A stretch of 64,000 bases of DNA from Litorilituus sediminis (GTDB taxonomy: Bacteria; Pseudomonadota; Gammaproteobacteria; Enterobacterales; Alteromonadaceae). Under the pieces are notes generated by a model, which was not told where the DNA came from, did no database searches, and saw only the letters and a program-made list of their open reading frames with translations. The DNA is taken from the NCBI RefSeq assembly GCF_004295665.1, contig NZ_CP034759.1, positions 1,178,001 to 1,242,000 on the forward strand, written 5' to 3'. Shown in pieces: positions 17,837 to 27,477 of this stretch (the stretch's first letter is position 1; each line of letters starts with the position of its first letter). Made by a program: the position numbers and the translations under genes.

Positions 17837-19390
17837 TTAAAACATGGCTGCTGGCGCCACTGGCTTAGTTCGCGCAGAAGTACTACTAGCAGTTGCTGAC
17901 TTGCTTGCCATCTTATCTGCAAGATTAACTAATTTCTCAGCATTTGCAACTTTAATATCTTCTGGAACTCTTTGCCCATCAGTAAGATACCCTATTGGCA
18001 AACCATTTTGAATAGAGGTTGTAATTATTTCGCCAATACTAACGCTTTCATCAAGTTTAGTATAAATACAACCTGCTAGCGGAACTTTCTTAAAGCGATC
18101 AACATTCTCTTGCATTACCTGCAATTGACTATTGGCAGCTAACACTAAGTAATTACGAATTCGAACACGAGCATTAGAAACAAGGTTAGTGAGTTGTTTC
18201 GCTAAACGCATGTCACGTTGTCCCATACCTGCGGTGTCAATTAAAATAAGCTTCTTCTTAGCAAATTGTTGTAATAACGCATCAAGCTCTTCACTGTCCT
18301 TTGCTAATTTCACCTGACAGCCAATAATTTTTCCATAGGTAGCAAGCTGTTCAAATCCAGCAATTCTGAAAGTGTCAGTAGAAATTAATGCCACTTGTTC
18401 ACTACCATGCACTTGCGCAAAGCCTGCGGCCAATTTAGCAATGGTCGTTGTTTTTCCCACACCAGTTGGACCAACTAAGGCAACAACACCGCCGCGTTGA
18501 ATAATATCATTTTGCGTAGTATTAATTTGCTGAGAAATAAGTTGAGTAGCATGATGCCAAGCTTCTTTTTCATGTACATTTTCTGGTACATAGCCAGCAA
18601 TTTGATCTGCTATTTGCTCATTTAAACCCAGTGCAATTAAACGATTAACTAATACGGCACGTTGTGGGTCTTTTTGTGCCATATCCTGCCACATCAAACC
18701 AGACACTTGATGCTCTAATAGCGCTCTAATGGATGCCATTTCTTGCTGCATCTTATGAAAATCTTGCGCACTAACCGAGGCATTCTCTGTTGTTAATGCT
18801 GACTCAGCCAGTAAATCTTGCGCAACTGGGCTGGTAAAACCTTCACTTGCTGCTTGTACTTGAGTGTTCATCGTTGGGGCTGCTTGTTCCACTTCTTGAC
18901 TCGCAACAAACTCAGTAGGTGCTGGAATTTCACCTTCAGGTGAAGAGTGACGTAATCTGTCAGTAAAGCTTTTTAGTTGTGCTTCTATACTTTGCTCTGC
19001 TTGTTGCTCATTTACTTGAGCGGCTGGCGCTGGGGTTTGCTGTACTTGACGATTTAACAAAGCTGCTAAGCTATCAGCTGGTGGCTCAGCTTGTGCTGGT
19101 GATGAAGCCACTGTTGAGCTAACATTGGCGGCTTGCATCTGCGCTGCCGCCCCTTGGCTCGGCTGACTCAAACTAACCACATCTTCAGACATAGCGTGCG
19201 TAGTAGGCGTTTGCTCTGAATGAGCTTGTTGAGCTTGAGGTACAACTTGGTTGTAGTCAACCGCAGCCATTAACTCAACACCCTCGGGTATTTTTTTATT
19301 AGACATAATTACAGCATCTGCACCTAACTCATCTTTAATTTGCGCTAATGCTGTACGCATATCTTTGGCAACAAAACGTCTAATTTTCAC
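17837..19390 (-). CDS. flhF: Flagellar placement GTPase FlhF (GTG start)
   Basis: SRP-like GTPase that recruits FliF and fixes the flagellum at the pole. A GTG at 19390 gives the typical start MKIRRFVAKDMRTALAQIKDELG and has AAAGGGG six bases upstream; a TTG two codons earlier is less likely. The middle (about 60-220) is a Gln/Ala-rich low-complexity B region. The NG domain has ALVGPTGVGKTTTIAKLA, DTFRIAGFEQL, LIDTAGMGQRD and TKLDES. It follows flhA by 64 bp. Confidence 0.95.
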   Translation of the reverse strand: MKIRRFVAKDMRTALAQIKDELGADAVIMSNKKIPEGVELMAAVDYNQVVPQAQQAHSEQTPTTHAMSEDVVSLSQPSQGAAAQMQAANVSSTVASSPAQAEPPADSLAALLNRQVQQTPAPAAQVNEQQAEQSIEAQLKSFTDRLRHSSPEGEIPAPTEFVASQEVEQAAPTMNTQVQAASEGFTSPVAQDLLAESALTTENASVSAQDFHKMQQEMASIRALLEHQVSGLMWQDMAQKDPQRAVLVNRLIALGLNEQIADQIAGYVPENVHEKEAWHHATQLISQQINTTQNDIIQRGGVVALVGPTGVGKTTTIAKLAAGFAQVHGSEQVALISTDTFRIAGFEQLATYGKIIGCQVKLAKDSEELDALLQQFAKKKLILIDTAGMGQRDMRLAKQLTNLVSNARVRIRNYLVLAANSQLQVMQENVDRFKKVPLAGCIYTKLDESVSIGEIITTSIQNGLPIGYLTDGQRVPEDIKVANAEKLVNLADKMASKSATASSTSARTKPVAPAAMF

Positions 19391-19454
19391 ATCCAACCCC
19401 TTTCTACATCACTTTACCAGTACTCTCTCTATATCCTGAGAGTCGCTAGTATCA

Positions 19455-21569
19455 TTATTGCCCTATGGCACTAACAATTTTGATTTGTTTATCATCAGGA
19501 ATTTCTTGGTAAGAAATAACGCGCAAGCTTGGTATGGTATATTTTACAAACTTAGCTAATACGGTACGTAAAATTCCTGAGGTTAATAATATTGGCGCTT
19601 CACCAGCCATTTCTTGCTGCTGTGCTCCTTCAGTCAATGATTTTTGCAATCTTTCCGCCAAACCTGGCTCAATACCTGCGCCATCATCTCCTGCCATTTG
19701 CATAGACTGATGCAACATCTGTTCCAACTCAGGTGCCAAAGTTATGACAGGCACTTCAGCAGCAGCGCCAACAAGGTCTTGAATAATAAATTTACGTAAT
19801 GTAATGCGCACAGCAGCAGTTAACACCTCGGGATCTTGGCTCTTAGGTCCATACTCAACTAAGGTTTGCACAATTGAACGCATATCTCTCACTGCAACGC
19901 CTTCATTCATTAAGCTTTGTAGTACTTTCACCACAGTACCTAAAGTTAAAATATCAGGAATGAAACCTTCCACTAATTTAGGGTAACTTTTCGCTAGCAG
20001 ATCTAATAAGTTTTGTACTTCTTCGTGTCCTAACAACTGCGAAGCATTATTAGATAATATCTGGCTTAAGTGCGTTGCTAGTACTGTGGCGGCATCAACC
20101 ACGGTATAACCTAAAGTTTGCGCCTGTTCTCGCTGACTTTTATCTATCCATACCGCATCTAAACCAAAGGCAGGATCTTTAGTTGGCGTGCCATCAAGTT
20201 GACCAAAGACTTGCCCAGGGTTAATAGCAAGCTCTTGATCGTGACGAATTTGCGCGCTACCTATGGTGACACCCATTAACGAGATTTGATAACTGTTAGG
20301 GTCTAGATCTAAATTATCGCGAATATGCACGGCAGGAACTAAAAAACCAAACTCTTGAGATAACTTCTTACGTACCCCTTTAATACGGCTTAATAATTCA
20401 CCGCCCTGCGCCTTATCCACAAGTGGAATTAAACGATAGCCAATTTCTAAACCAATCACATCAACATGATTAACATCGTCCCAACCTAGCTCTTTAACTT
20501 CTTCTTCTTTTTGTTGATTTTGAACTTCTTCCTCTTGGGCAATCTTTTCCATTTCAATCGCTTTACTTGCTTTACGCTTGCTGCCCCAATAAGCACTTGC
20601 CGCAATAAGAACTGCAAAGAATAAAAAAGCAAAGTGTGGCATGCCAGGGATAATACCCATAACAAACATGACGCCCGCCGCAATATATAACGAGCGCTCT
20701 TGACCTAATTGACCGCTAACTTGCTCGCCCATATCTTGAGAAGTATTTTGGCGAGTAACGACTATCGCCGTACCTACTGAAAGCAATAAACCTGGAATTT
20801 GCGCAACTAAACCATCACCAATAGTTAATAGCGTATATATCTGCACAGCATCGTCAAAACTTAAGTCATGTTGAACCATACCTATGACTAAACCGCCAAT
20901 AATATTAATGAAAAGAATTAAAATACCAGCAATGGCATCACCTTTTACAAACTTACTGGCACCATCCATAGAGCCGTAAAAGTCAGCTTCACTGGTGACT
21001 TCAATACGACGCTCTCTTGCTTGATCTTGCGTAATAAAGCCGGCATTTAAATCGGCATCAATAGCCATTTGCTTACCTGGCATAGCATCAAGGGTAAAAC
21101 GTGCAGTCACTTCAGCAATACGGCCAGCACCTTTAGTAACAACAACAAAGTTGATAATAATGAGAATAAGGAAAACCACTAAACCTACCGCGTAGTTACC
21201 GCCAATAACTACGGAGCCAAACGCTTCAATAACTTTACCGGCAGCGGCTGTACCTTCATGCCCTTCTAGTAAAACAACACGCGTACTGGCAACATTTAAC
21301 GCTAAACGTAAAATAGTCGCCACAAGTAACACCGCGGGAAATGAGCCAAAGTCTAGCGGCTTTAAGGTGTATACCGTTATCAATAACACCACTAAAGACA
21401 GGGCTATATTAAAAGAGAAAAGAATATCGAGCAGCCAAGGTGACATAGGTAGAATAACCATGCCCAATGCCGCCATCACCAATAAAGGTGTACCTAAGCC
21501 TGAGAAATGTCTAAATTTATTTTTATTAAATTGATTTAAATAGCCAGCTAATTGCATCGAATACTTCAT
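19455..21569 (-). CDS. flhA: Flagellar type III export gate protein FlhA
   Basis: Large inner-membrane export-gate subunit. Eight hydrophobic segments fill residues 25-335, with the FHIPEP-family core TRVVLLEGHEGTAAAGKVIEAFG and RIAEVTARFTLDAMPGKQMAIDADLNAG; the cytoplasmic C-domain (about 360-700) docks substrate-chaperone pairs. The ATG at 21569 has no clear ribosome site; an ATG four codons later (21557) has GAAG six bases upstream and may be the real start. A sigma-54-like element lies 30 bp upstream. It is probably the first gene of the flhA-flhF-flhG-fliA-che operon. Confidence 0.96.
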   Translation of the reverse strand: MKYSMQLAGYLNQFNKNKFRHFSGLGTPLLVMAALGMVILPMSPWLLDILFSFNIALSLVVLLITVYTLKPLDFGSFPAVLLVATILRLALNVASTRVVLLEGHEGTAAAGKVIEAFGSVVIGGNYAVGLVVFLILIIINFVVVTKGAGRIAEVTARFTLDAMPGKQMAIDADLNAGFITQDQARERRIEVTSEADFYGSMDGASKFVKGDAIAGILILFINIIGGLVIGMVQHDLSFDDAVQIYTLLTIGDGLVAQIPGLLLSVGTAIVVTRQNTSQDMGEQVSGQLGQERSLYIAAGVMFVMGIIPGMPHFAFLFFAVLIAASAYWGSKRKASKAIEMEKIAQEEEVQNQQKEEEVKELGWDDVNHVDVIGLEIGYRLIPLVDKAQGGELLSRIKGVRKKLSQEFGFLVPAVHIRDNLDLDPNSYQISLMGVTIGSAQIRHDQELAINPGQVFGQLDGTPTKDPAFGLDAVWIDKSQREQAQTLGYTVVDAATVLATHLSQILSNNASQLLGHEEVQNLLDLLAKSYPKLVEGFIPDILTLGTVVKVLQSLMNEGVAVRDMRSIVQTLVEYGPKSQDPEVLTAAVRITLRKFIIQDLVGAAAEVPVITLAPELEQMLHQSMQMAGDDGAGIEPGLAERLQKSLTEGAQQQEMAGEAPILLTSGILRTVLAKFVKYTIPSLRVISYQEIPDDKQIKIVSAIGQ

Positions 21570-21598
21570 GTGGTTTTTTTGACACTTGAGCTAGAAAA

Positions 21599-21614
21599 AG
21601 CAAATATCGCACCA
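21599..21614 (-). promoter_or_regulatory. Sigma-54-like promoter of flhA operon
   Basis: The minus strand reads TGGTGCGATATTTGCT. GG and GC have the exact 10-base spacing of -24/-12 promoters, and TTGCT and the G at position 7 match the consensus TGGCACGNNNNTTGCW. It lies 30 bp before flhA. It would place flhA, flhF, flhG, fliA and the che genes in the FlrA/FlrC-dependent class. Confidence 0.75.
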
Positions 21615-21642
21615 AAAAAGTAATATCCCCTAACTTTTCCGC

Positions 21643-22773
21643 TTAGTATTTAAAGTCATCGGGAATAGGTAAGTCTTTAGCAATAGGAATAGGACGTCTT
21701 GCTCGACCTTTTTTATGCTCATTTAACTGAAAAATAAAGGCTAACACTTGCGCAACAGCAGCAAACAACTCTTCTGGTATGTCATCACCTACTTCTGCGG
21801 TATAATACAAGGAGCGCGCTAATGCTGGTGATTGAATGATCTCAACGCCATTTTCTTTTGCAATAGTGCGAATATGTATCGCCATTTCATCAACACCTTT
21901 AGCAATTAGCACTGGCGCGCCACCTACCGCAGCATCATATTGCAATGCCACTGAGTAATGTATCGGGTTAGTTATAACAACATCTGAATTAGGTACATCC
22001 GCCATCATGCGTCGTTGTGACATTTCATACTGTGTTCTTTTAATGCGCCCTTTTATCTCTGGATTACCCTCAGTATTTTTGTGCTCATCTTTAACTTCTT
22101 GCTTAGTCATTTTCAGCTGACGAGTGTGATTCCAGATTTGATATGGCGCATCAATAACCGCAATAATCCCCACAGACATAGCGAGCACTAAAAACATCCA
22201 CAGCAGCATATTGACCGCGTGATCAAAGTTATCAGGAATACTTTCTAAACTGAGCGCTAAAATTTCTTCAAACAGCGTAGTCAGTAAAATAAAGGCAACA
22301 ATAAAAACCACGAAAAATTTTAGAATTGATTTAATTAGCTCCACCGCAGCCTGTACGCCAAACATACGCTTAAAGCCAGCTATAGGTGATAATCGGCTTG
22401 CTTTGGGCGCCATGGCTTCCCAACTAAAGCTCATACCACCTAGCATAGTATTACCAACAAAAGCGGCAATAATGATTATGAGAAAAATCCATAACATGGG
22501 CCAGATAACGATACTGACGCCATCACTGATAACGCTAAATAATGCGTTAACATCCATGGTTTCACGACGACTTAAATGAAACAGGCGCTTCATCATAGTC
22601 GCAATAGCACTTGCCAGTGAATTGCCCATTAATAATAACGCACAAGCACTGCCAACTAGCACAAACATAGTGCCTAAATCTTTAGAGCGGGCAATTTGCC
22701 CCTTTTTTCGGGCGTCTGTTAGCTTTTTCGCCGTGGGTTGTTCACTTTTTTCGCCGCTATCTGACTCTGCCAT
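21643..22773 (-). CDS. flhB: Flagellar export switch protein FlhB (NPIH variant)
   Basis: Inner-membrane export protein that switches substrate class from rod/hook to filament. The 376-residue protein starts with the typical MAESDSGEKSEQPTAKKLTDARKKGQIARSKD block, has four membrane helices (about 30-210) and a cytoplasmic domain. The self-cleavage site, normally NPTH, is NPIH here with Asn269 at the same residue number as in Salmonella; Asn and Pro needed for cleavage are kept. It follows fliR with 12 bp between. Confidence 0.95.
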   Translation of the reverse strand: MAESDSGEKSEQPTAKKLTDARKKGQIARSKDLGTMFVLVGSACALLLMGNSLASAIATMMKRLFHLSRRETMDVNALFSVISDGVSIVIWPMLWIFLIIIIAAFVGNTMLGGMSFSWEAMAPKASRLSPIAGFKRMFGVQAAVELIKSILKFFVVFIVAFILLTTLFEEILALSLESIPDNFDHAVNMLLWMFLVLAMSVGIIAVIDAPYQIWNHTRQLKMTKQEVKDEHKNTEGNPEIKGRIKRTQYEMSQRRMMADVPNSDVVITNPIHYSVALQYDAAVGGAPVLIAKGVDEMAIHIRTIAKENGVEIIQSPALARSLYYTAEVGDDIPEELFAAVAQVLAFIFQLNEHKKGRARRPIPIAKDLPIPDDFKY

Positions 22774-22785
22774 ATATCACCTTAA

Positions 22786-23568
22786 CTACTGCACTGCACA
22801 ATCAATTAAGTAACAGCTAAAATCTAGCGCCCGCTGCCATTGCAACTCGAAGTGGGTTAAAAAGTTACCAAAAGTAAGCCACATAATCAGTAAACCTGCC
22901 ATCATAGAGATAGGAAAACCAATAGCGAAAATGTTTAACTGTGGCGCTGCCCTGGTCATAATACCAAAAGAAAAGTTAATCAAAAGCATAGCTGTGAGTG
23001 GCGCTAATGAAAGCGATAAAGCGGTGGCAAACATCCAACTGGCCCATTCCACAATTTCTTTATATTTAATGCTCGATAAATGCTCTGTCGGTATAGGTAA
23101 AGTATCAAAACTGGCCACAATAAACTGTAAATAAGCCAGATGCCCGTCCATGATCCAAAACAGTAACGTCGTTAATATTAAGAAAAACTGACCTACAGCC
23201 GGTACATTCATACCGCTTGCAGGATCAACCAAAGAGGCAAAACCTAAGCCAGACTGCATAGCAATTATTTGTCCAGCTAAAGTAAATGTATTGACGACCA
23301 TAACAGTAATAAAGCCGAGCATAATACCTATGATTAATTGCTGAAACAGTAAAATCAAAGTATGAAAAGATAATAACTCTGGTACTTGTGTGGCAGGTAT
23401 TGCCGGCATCACAGCTATGGTCAAAGTGACACATAAAATCAACTTTACTCGAGTGGTGATGGTTCTTGCGCCAAAACCAATCATGGTCATAATTAACGCA
23501 GATATACGAGAAAAAGGCAGAATAAAATCAGCCAGATATTGATTAATAACTGACTCGGTAAATTCCAT
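22786..23568 (-). CDS. fliR: Flagellar export gate protein FliR
   Basis: Integral membrane subunit of the FliPQR export channel. The 260-residue protein is almost entirely hydrophobic, with about six membrane helices and the family block MQSGLGFASLVDPASGMNVPAVGQF around residues 104-128. ATG overlaps the fliQ stop by one base (TAATG), showing coupling. Length is normal. Confidence 0.95.
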   Translation of the reverse strand: MEFTESVINQYLADFILPFSRISALIMTMIGFGARTITTRVKLILCVTLTIAVMPAIPATQVPELLSFHTLILLFQQLIIGIMLGFITVMVVNTFTLAGQIIAMQSGLGFASLVDPASGMNVPAVGQFFLILTTLLFWIMDGHLAYLQFIVASFDTLPIPTEHLSSIKYKEIVEWASWMFATALSLSLAPLTAMLLINFSFGIMTRAAPQLNIFAIGFPISMMAGLLIMWLTFGNFLTHFELQWQRALDFSCYLIDCAVQ

Positions 23569-23837
23569 TAGCCCACCACACTAGGAATACTATTGATAAG
23601 GCGAATGGTATAATCCATAAGCTTTTGCACCCCCCAATGTCCGCCAATAATCAAGGCAAGTAAGGTAACTATGAGTCGAGGCAAAAAACTTAAGGTTTGC
23701 TCGTTAATTGAAGTAGCCGCCTGAAAGACAGCAACAATTAAACCAATAATTAAACTGGGCACGATTACCGCACTAACCAGCACAATAACCAACAACAGCG
23801 CATCTCGTAATATATCAACAAATATTTCAGGACTCAT
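23568..23837 (-). CDS. fliQ: Flagellar export gate protein FliQ
   Basis: Small two-helix subunit of the export channel. Starting at the ATG at 23837 gives 89 residues, the usual FliQ length, with AGGAG nine bases upstream; an ATG two codons earlier is only three bases from that site. Helices span about 14-40 and 50-75, joined by the loop containing QAATSINEQTLSFLPR, a family hallmark. It is coupled to fliR. Confidence 0.95.
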   Translation of the reverse strand: MSPEIFVDILRDALLLVIVLVSAVIVPSLIIGLIVAVFQAATSINEQTLSFLPRLIVTLLALIIGGHWGVQKLMDYTIRLINSIPSVVG

Positions 23838-23898
23838 CAGCATGTACTCCTGCGCGCATTTAATATTAGCTTAGTGTTTTTTAGCAAAACAAACACAG

Positions 23899-24657
23899 CT
23901 AACTCCCCATACCATAACTAGTTGCTATAGTACCAATAACAAGGTTCCATCCATCTACTAAAACAAATAACATCAATTTAAATGGCAAAGAAACTATCAT
24001 AGGTGACAACATCATCATACCCATTGCCATCAGAATACTGGCAACCACTAAATCAATAATTAAAAAAGGAATAAATAGAATAAAACCAATCTGAAACGCT
24101 GTTTTTAATTCGCTAATAATAAAAGCGGGAATAATTACCGTCATTGGTAAATCTGTTGGCTTATCAACCGCTTCAATACCAGCCATTGCTGCAAGTGTAT
24201 CTAAGTCTTTAACTCGAGTTTGCTCAAGCATAAAGGCTCTAAGCGGGATTTTACCTTTATCAATTGCTTCAACTGAGGTTAACTGCTCAGCTAAATAAGG
24301 CTGTATCGCAGTTTCATTCACTTGATTATAAACCGGCGTCATAATAAAAAGCGTCATAAATAGTGTTAAGCCTATAATCACTTGGTTTGATGGTGTTTGT
24401 TGTAAACCAAAGGCTTGTCTTAATATCGCCATCACAACAACTATACGCGTGAAAGACGTCATCATAATAACAGCAGCAGGGATAAAGCTCAGCGCTGTCA
24501 TAAACATTAAAATTTGTAGGGTAACCGAGTATTCTTGAGAGCCGTCAGGGTTGGTCGTTAATGTTAAAGCTCGAAGCGCAAGCTCCTCAGCTGCTAGCAC
24601 ATTAAAACTAGCACAAAATAACAGTATGATTGAGGTTAGAATGGCTATTTTTTTCAT
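23899..24657 (-). CDS. fliP: Flagellar export gate protein FliP
   Basis: Channel subunit of the export gate. The 252-residue product has a cleavable signal peptide (about 1-22), then helices with [33 protein letters not shown], a periplasmic loop and the closing [29 protein letters not shown] forms the ribosome site. It lies 42 bp after fliO. Confidence 0.96.
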   Translation of the reverse strand: MKKIAILTSIILLFCASFNVLAAEELALRALTLTTNPDGSQEYSVTLQILMFMTALSFIPAAVIMMTSFTRIVVVMAILRQAFGLQQTPSNQVIIGLTLFMTLFIMTPVYNQVNETAIQPYLAEQLTSVEAIDKGKIPLRAFMLEQTRVKDLDTLAAMAGIEAVDKPTDLPMTVIIPAFIISELKTAFQIGFILFIPFLIIDLVVASILMAMGMMMLSPMIVSLPFKLMLFVLVDGWNLVIGTIATSYGMGS

Positions 24658-24699
24658 AATTTCCTTGCTAGCTGAATTAAGCTTGAACAGGCGAATAAT

Positions 24700-25200
24700 T
24701 TATTGATGGCTTTTTTGCAATTTTTTTTGAATTAAAGACATCATACTATTTGGCACATTAGCCATATCGGACTTTTCTACAGCTAAAGGCTCTGACAGGG
24801 TTTCAATATGAGTAATTTGTTGGCTAGTTACCCCAAGCACCATTTGCTTTTCACCTACTTGCACTACGACTAATCTTTCTTTTGCTCCAAGTGGCACGCT
24901 AGAGAGCACTTTTATTTGCCCATTGCCTTGCTGAACAATATTAAAACGCTTTAACACTAAGGCACTAACAACAATTAAACCAAGCACCATTAACAGCGAC
25001 AAAATCATGCTACCTGCATCCATATTTGTCATTACATGCTTGCCCACTTGTGGTGTTGCTTGTTCAGCTTGCTCCTGCGCATAAGTCAGGGTTGATAACA
25101 AGCTCACAAACAAAGCAAGACCCTTAACTAAGCATGCTTTAGCAAAGCCTTTACTCTTGATAGCTGAGTGAATGGGTAATCTTTTTTCAGCATAAATCAT
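24700..25200 (-). CDS. fliO: Flagellar export assembly protein FliO
   Basis: Bitopic membrane protein that helps assemble FliP. The 166-residue product has a signal-like hydrophobic N-terminus (about 24-41), a second helix (LSLLMVLGLIVVSALVLKRF, about 67-86) and the short conserved region IKVLSSVPLGAKERLVVVQVGEKQMVLGV. The family is poorly conserved, so order between fliN and fliP supports the call. The ribosome site is weak (GAG ten bases upstream). Confidence 0.9.
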   Translation of the reverse strand: MIYAEKRLPIHSAIKSKGFAKACLVKGLALFVSLLSTLTYAQEQAEQATPQVGKHVMTNMDAGSMILSLLMVLGLIVVSALVLKRFNIVQQGNGQIKVLSSVPLGAKERLVVVQVGEKQMVLGVTSQQITHIETLSEPLAVEKSDMANVPNSMMSLIQKKLQKSHQ

Positions 25201-25214
25201 GGCATTAGGCTCAA

Positions 25215-25613
25215 TTATTTAAGCTTTTTAATACGTTCAATTTGACTGATCACGTCAGTTAAACGAATACCAAACTTATCGTTAACAACAACAACTTCAC
25301 CGTGTGCGATTAAGGTACCATTTACTAACACATCTAATGATTCACCAGCAACGCGATCAAGCTCAACCACTGAGCCTTGGTTCAATTGTAGTAAATTCCT
25401 AATGCTGATATGGCTACGCCCTACTTCCATTGAAATAGTCACAGGAATATCTAAAATTGCATCTAACTTGCGCTTTTCTTCACCTGATATTGGCGCATCT
25501 TCAGTTAGCTCTTCTAACTCAACAGCTTGCGCTTCATCAGCAGCCGCTTTAGCTTCTGCTTGCTCATCTAGCGCCTCATCCCACATACTCAGGTCATCAT
25601 CTTTTTCACTCAT
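25215..25613 (-). CDS. fliN: Flagellar motor switch protein FliN
   Basis: C-ring protein that forms the base of the switch and binds FliH. The 132-residue product has an acidic N-terminal third and a SpoA-fold C-terminal domain with ILDIPVTISMEVGRSHISIRNLLQLNQGSVVELDR and GTLIAHGEVVVVNDKFGIRLTDV. It lies between fliM and fliO in the usual order. Confidence 0.96.
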   Translation of the reverse strand: MSEKDDDLSMWDEALDEQAEAKAAADEAQAVELEELTEDAPISGEEKRKLDAILDIPVTISMEVGRSHISIRNLLQLNQGSVVELDRVAGESLDVLVNGTLIAHGEVVVVNDKFGIRLTDVISQIERIKKLK

Positions 25614-25671
25614 ACCACTTGCCTCAATTTAATACTCTGTCACTTATTACTTGCTATTTGTTGCCAAGGTT

Positions 25672-26736
25672 TTATAAATCATCTTCTAATAGATGCAGCT
25701 CTGCATCACTGTCTAGACGTTTACCTCCTTTGGTTAAAATAGTAAGCTCAGATTTCACAGATTCTGGTCGCTTGATCTTAGACTCAATCTTCAGTGCTAC
25801 GTTATCTCTACTACGACCTAATTTCGCTCTAAAGGTCGGTAAATCTTCAATTAATACGGTAATATTTTCAGGCATTTCAATCGGAATAATATCACCGGCT
25901 TGTAATTCCATGACTTGACTTAATGGCAGCTCCACATCTAAGAACTTAGTATTTATGGCAACAGGCACATCCATAATTTCATCACGAAGTGCTTTCGACC
26001 AGCGCATATCCGTATCTTCTTTATCACTTTGTACACCAGCATCAAGCAACTCTCGAATAGGCTCTAGCATAGAGTAAGGTAGGGCAACGTGGAAATCACC
26101 GCCGCCCCCATCGAGTTCGATATGGAAAGAGCTGATTACCACCACCTCGGTCGGACTGACAATATTCGCCATCGAAGGGTTAACTTCAGAATCTAAATAT
26201 TCAAATGAAACATCCATTACCGGCGACCAAGCTTCTTTATAATCTTCAAAGATAAGCTTTAATAGCATTTGAATGATACGACGCTCAGTAGGGGTAAATT
26301 CTCGCCCCTCAATTTTAGCGTGATAACGACCGTCACCACCAAAGAAGTTATCTACCAATATGAATACCAGTCTCGCTTCCATGGTGATTAAAGCAGTACC
26401 TTTTAATGGACGAAAACGCACCATATTCAAACTGGTAGGAACAAATAACGTATGAATGTACTCACCAAACTTTATCATCTGAATACCGTTAATCGATACT
26501 TCAGCCGTTCGGCGCATCATATTAAATAAACTAATACGCATGTGTCTGGCAAAACGTTCATTTACCATTTCCAAGGTAGGCATACGACCACGAACAATGC
26601 GGTCTTGAGAAGAGAAATCATAGTCTGAAGTACCATCTTGCCTGTCGACAACGTCTTCAACTATTTCCTCTTCTTCAACCTCATCTACGCCATGGAGTAG
26701 CGCATCAATTTCATCTTGAGATAATAAATCACTCAC
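25672..26736 (-). CDS. fliM: Flagellar motor switch protein FliM (GTG start)
   Basis: C-ring protein that receives CheY-P. The N-terminal peptide MSDLLSQDEIDALLHGV is the CheY-binding segment; the middle CheC-like domain (about 50-235) and the C-terminal SpoA domain (about 255-330, PVAINTKFLDVELPLSQVMELQAGDII) follow. The start is GTG at 26736 with GAGAA six bases upstream; this is the only start that yields the canonical N-terminus. Length 354 is typical. Confidence 0.96.
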   Translation of the reverse strand: MSDLLSQDEIDALLHGVDEVEEEEIVEDVVDRQDGTSDYDFSSQDRIVRGRMPTLEMVNERFARHMRISLFNMMRRTAEVSINGIQMIKFGEYIHTLFVPTSLNMVRFRPLKGTALITMEARLVFILVDNFFGGDGRYHAKIEGREFTPTERRIIQMLLKLIFEDYKEAWSPVMDVSFEYLDSEVNPSMANIVSPTEVVVISSFHIELDGGGGDFHVALPYSMLEPIRELLDAGVQSDKEDTDMRWSKALRDEIMDVPVAINTKFLDVELPLSQVMELQAGDIIPIEMPENITVLIEDLPTFRAKLGRSRDNVALKIESKIKRPESVKSELTILTKGGKRLDSDAELHLLEDDL

Positions 26737-26807
26737 GCGTTATTCTCTATTTTTGTTAGCTAATTATTTTAAATCAACTACTTACCAAACCCATAGTGAA
26801 AGCGTTA

Positions 26808-27362
26808 TTACTGCATAACAAAGCCAGTAAATAATACTTTCTCTATTGTTTTATCCCCTTCAACATCTGTCATCACTTTTTGCACAGCTGCTAAAGATTG
26901 TTGTTTTAACGACACTTTACCGGCGCTAGTTGCCAAATCATCAGCATTCGCTTGAGAAAATACGCCTAATAACGTGCTTTCAATTAATGGTATATGCATC
27001 TTGGCATTTTCTTCGTTGTCACCGCCGCGTACAAGCAATTGCACACGAATTTCTACAAACCTATCTCGTGCTGCACCTGGCACATTAAATCTAAATGGTC
27101 TTGGCATAGGGACATATAAAGCTGAGCCTACTTGCGCACCAGACTCTTGCTTTGCAGGTGCTTCACCACTATCAGTATCAAGGGCTGCATCAAGTTGTTC
27201 TTGACTTACTGGCTCACTAGAGCCGCCCATAAAAAAGAAGTAACCACCAGCACCGGCTGCTAATAAAACAACTGCGGCGATTATTATAATAAGCTTTTTC
27301 TTTTTGCCGGAATTATCTAGCTCTAATTCGCCTTCTTTATCTTTTGCTTTATCATCTGCCAT
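26808..27362 (-). CDS. fliL: Flagellar basal-body protein FliL
   Basis: Membrane protein around the stator and basal body. The 184-residue product has a charged N-terminus (DKAKDKEGELELDNSGKKKK), one membrane helix (about 24-46) and a periplasmic stomatin-like domain with RFVEIRVQLLVRGGDNEENAKMHIPLIESTLLGVFS and the ending TGFVMQ. AAGG lies seven bases before the ATG. A 115-bp gap to fliK has no recognisable promoter. Confidence 0.94.
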   Translation of the reverse strand: MADDKAKDKEGELELDNSGKKKKLIIIIAAVVLLAAGAGGYFFFMGGSSEPVSQEQLDAALDTDSGEAPAKQESGAQVGSALYVPMPRPFRFNVPGAARDRFVEIRVQLLVRGGDNEENAKMHIPLIESTLLGVFSQANADDLATSAGKVSLKQQSLAAVQKVMTDVEGDKTIEKVLFTGFVMQ

Positions 27363-27477
27363 AATTAGCCCTTATCATTATATTGCTTGGTACCGCTAAG
27401 TTATTATTACTAATAATATATCCTCGAAACGGTTTTGAGCCAATGGCTTTTAGCCAAGTTGACAATATTTATTCCCT

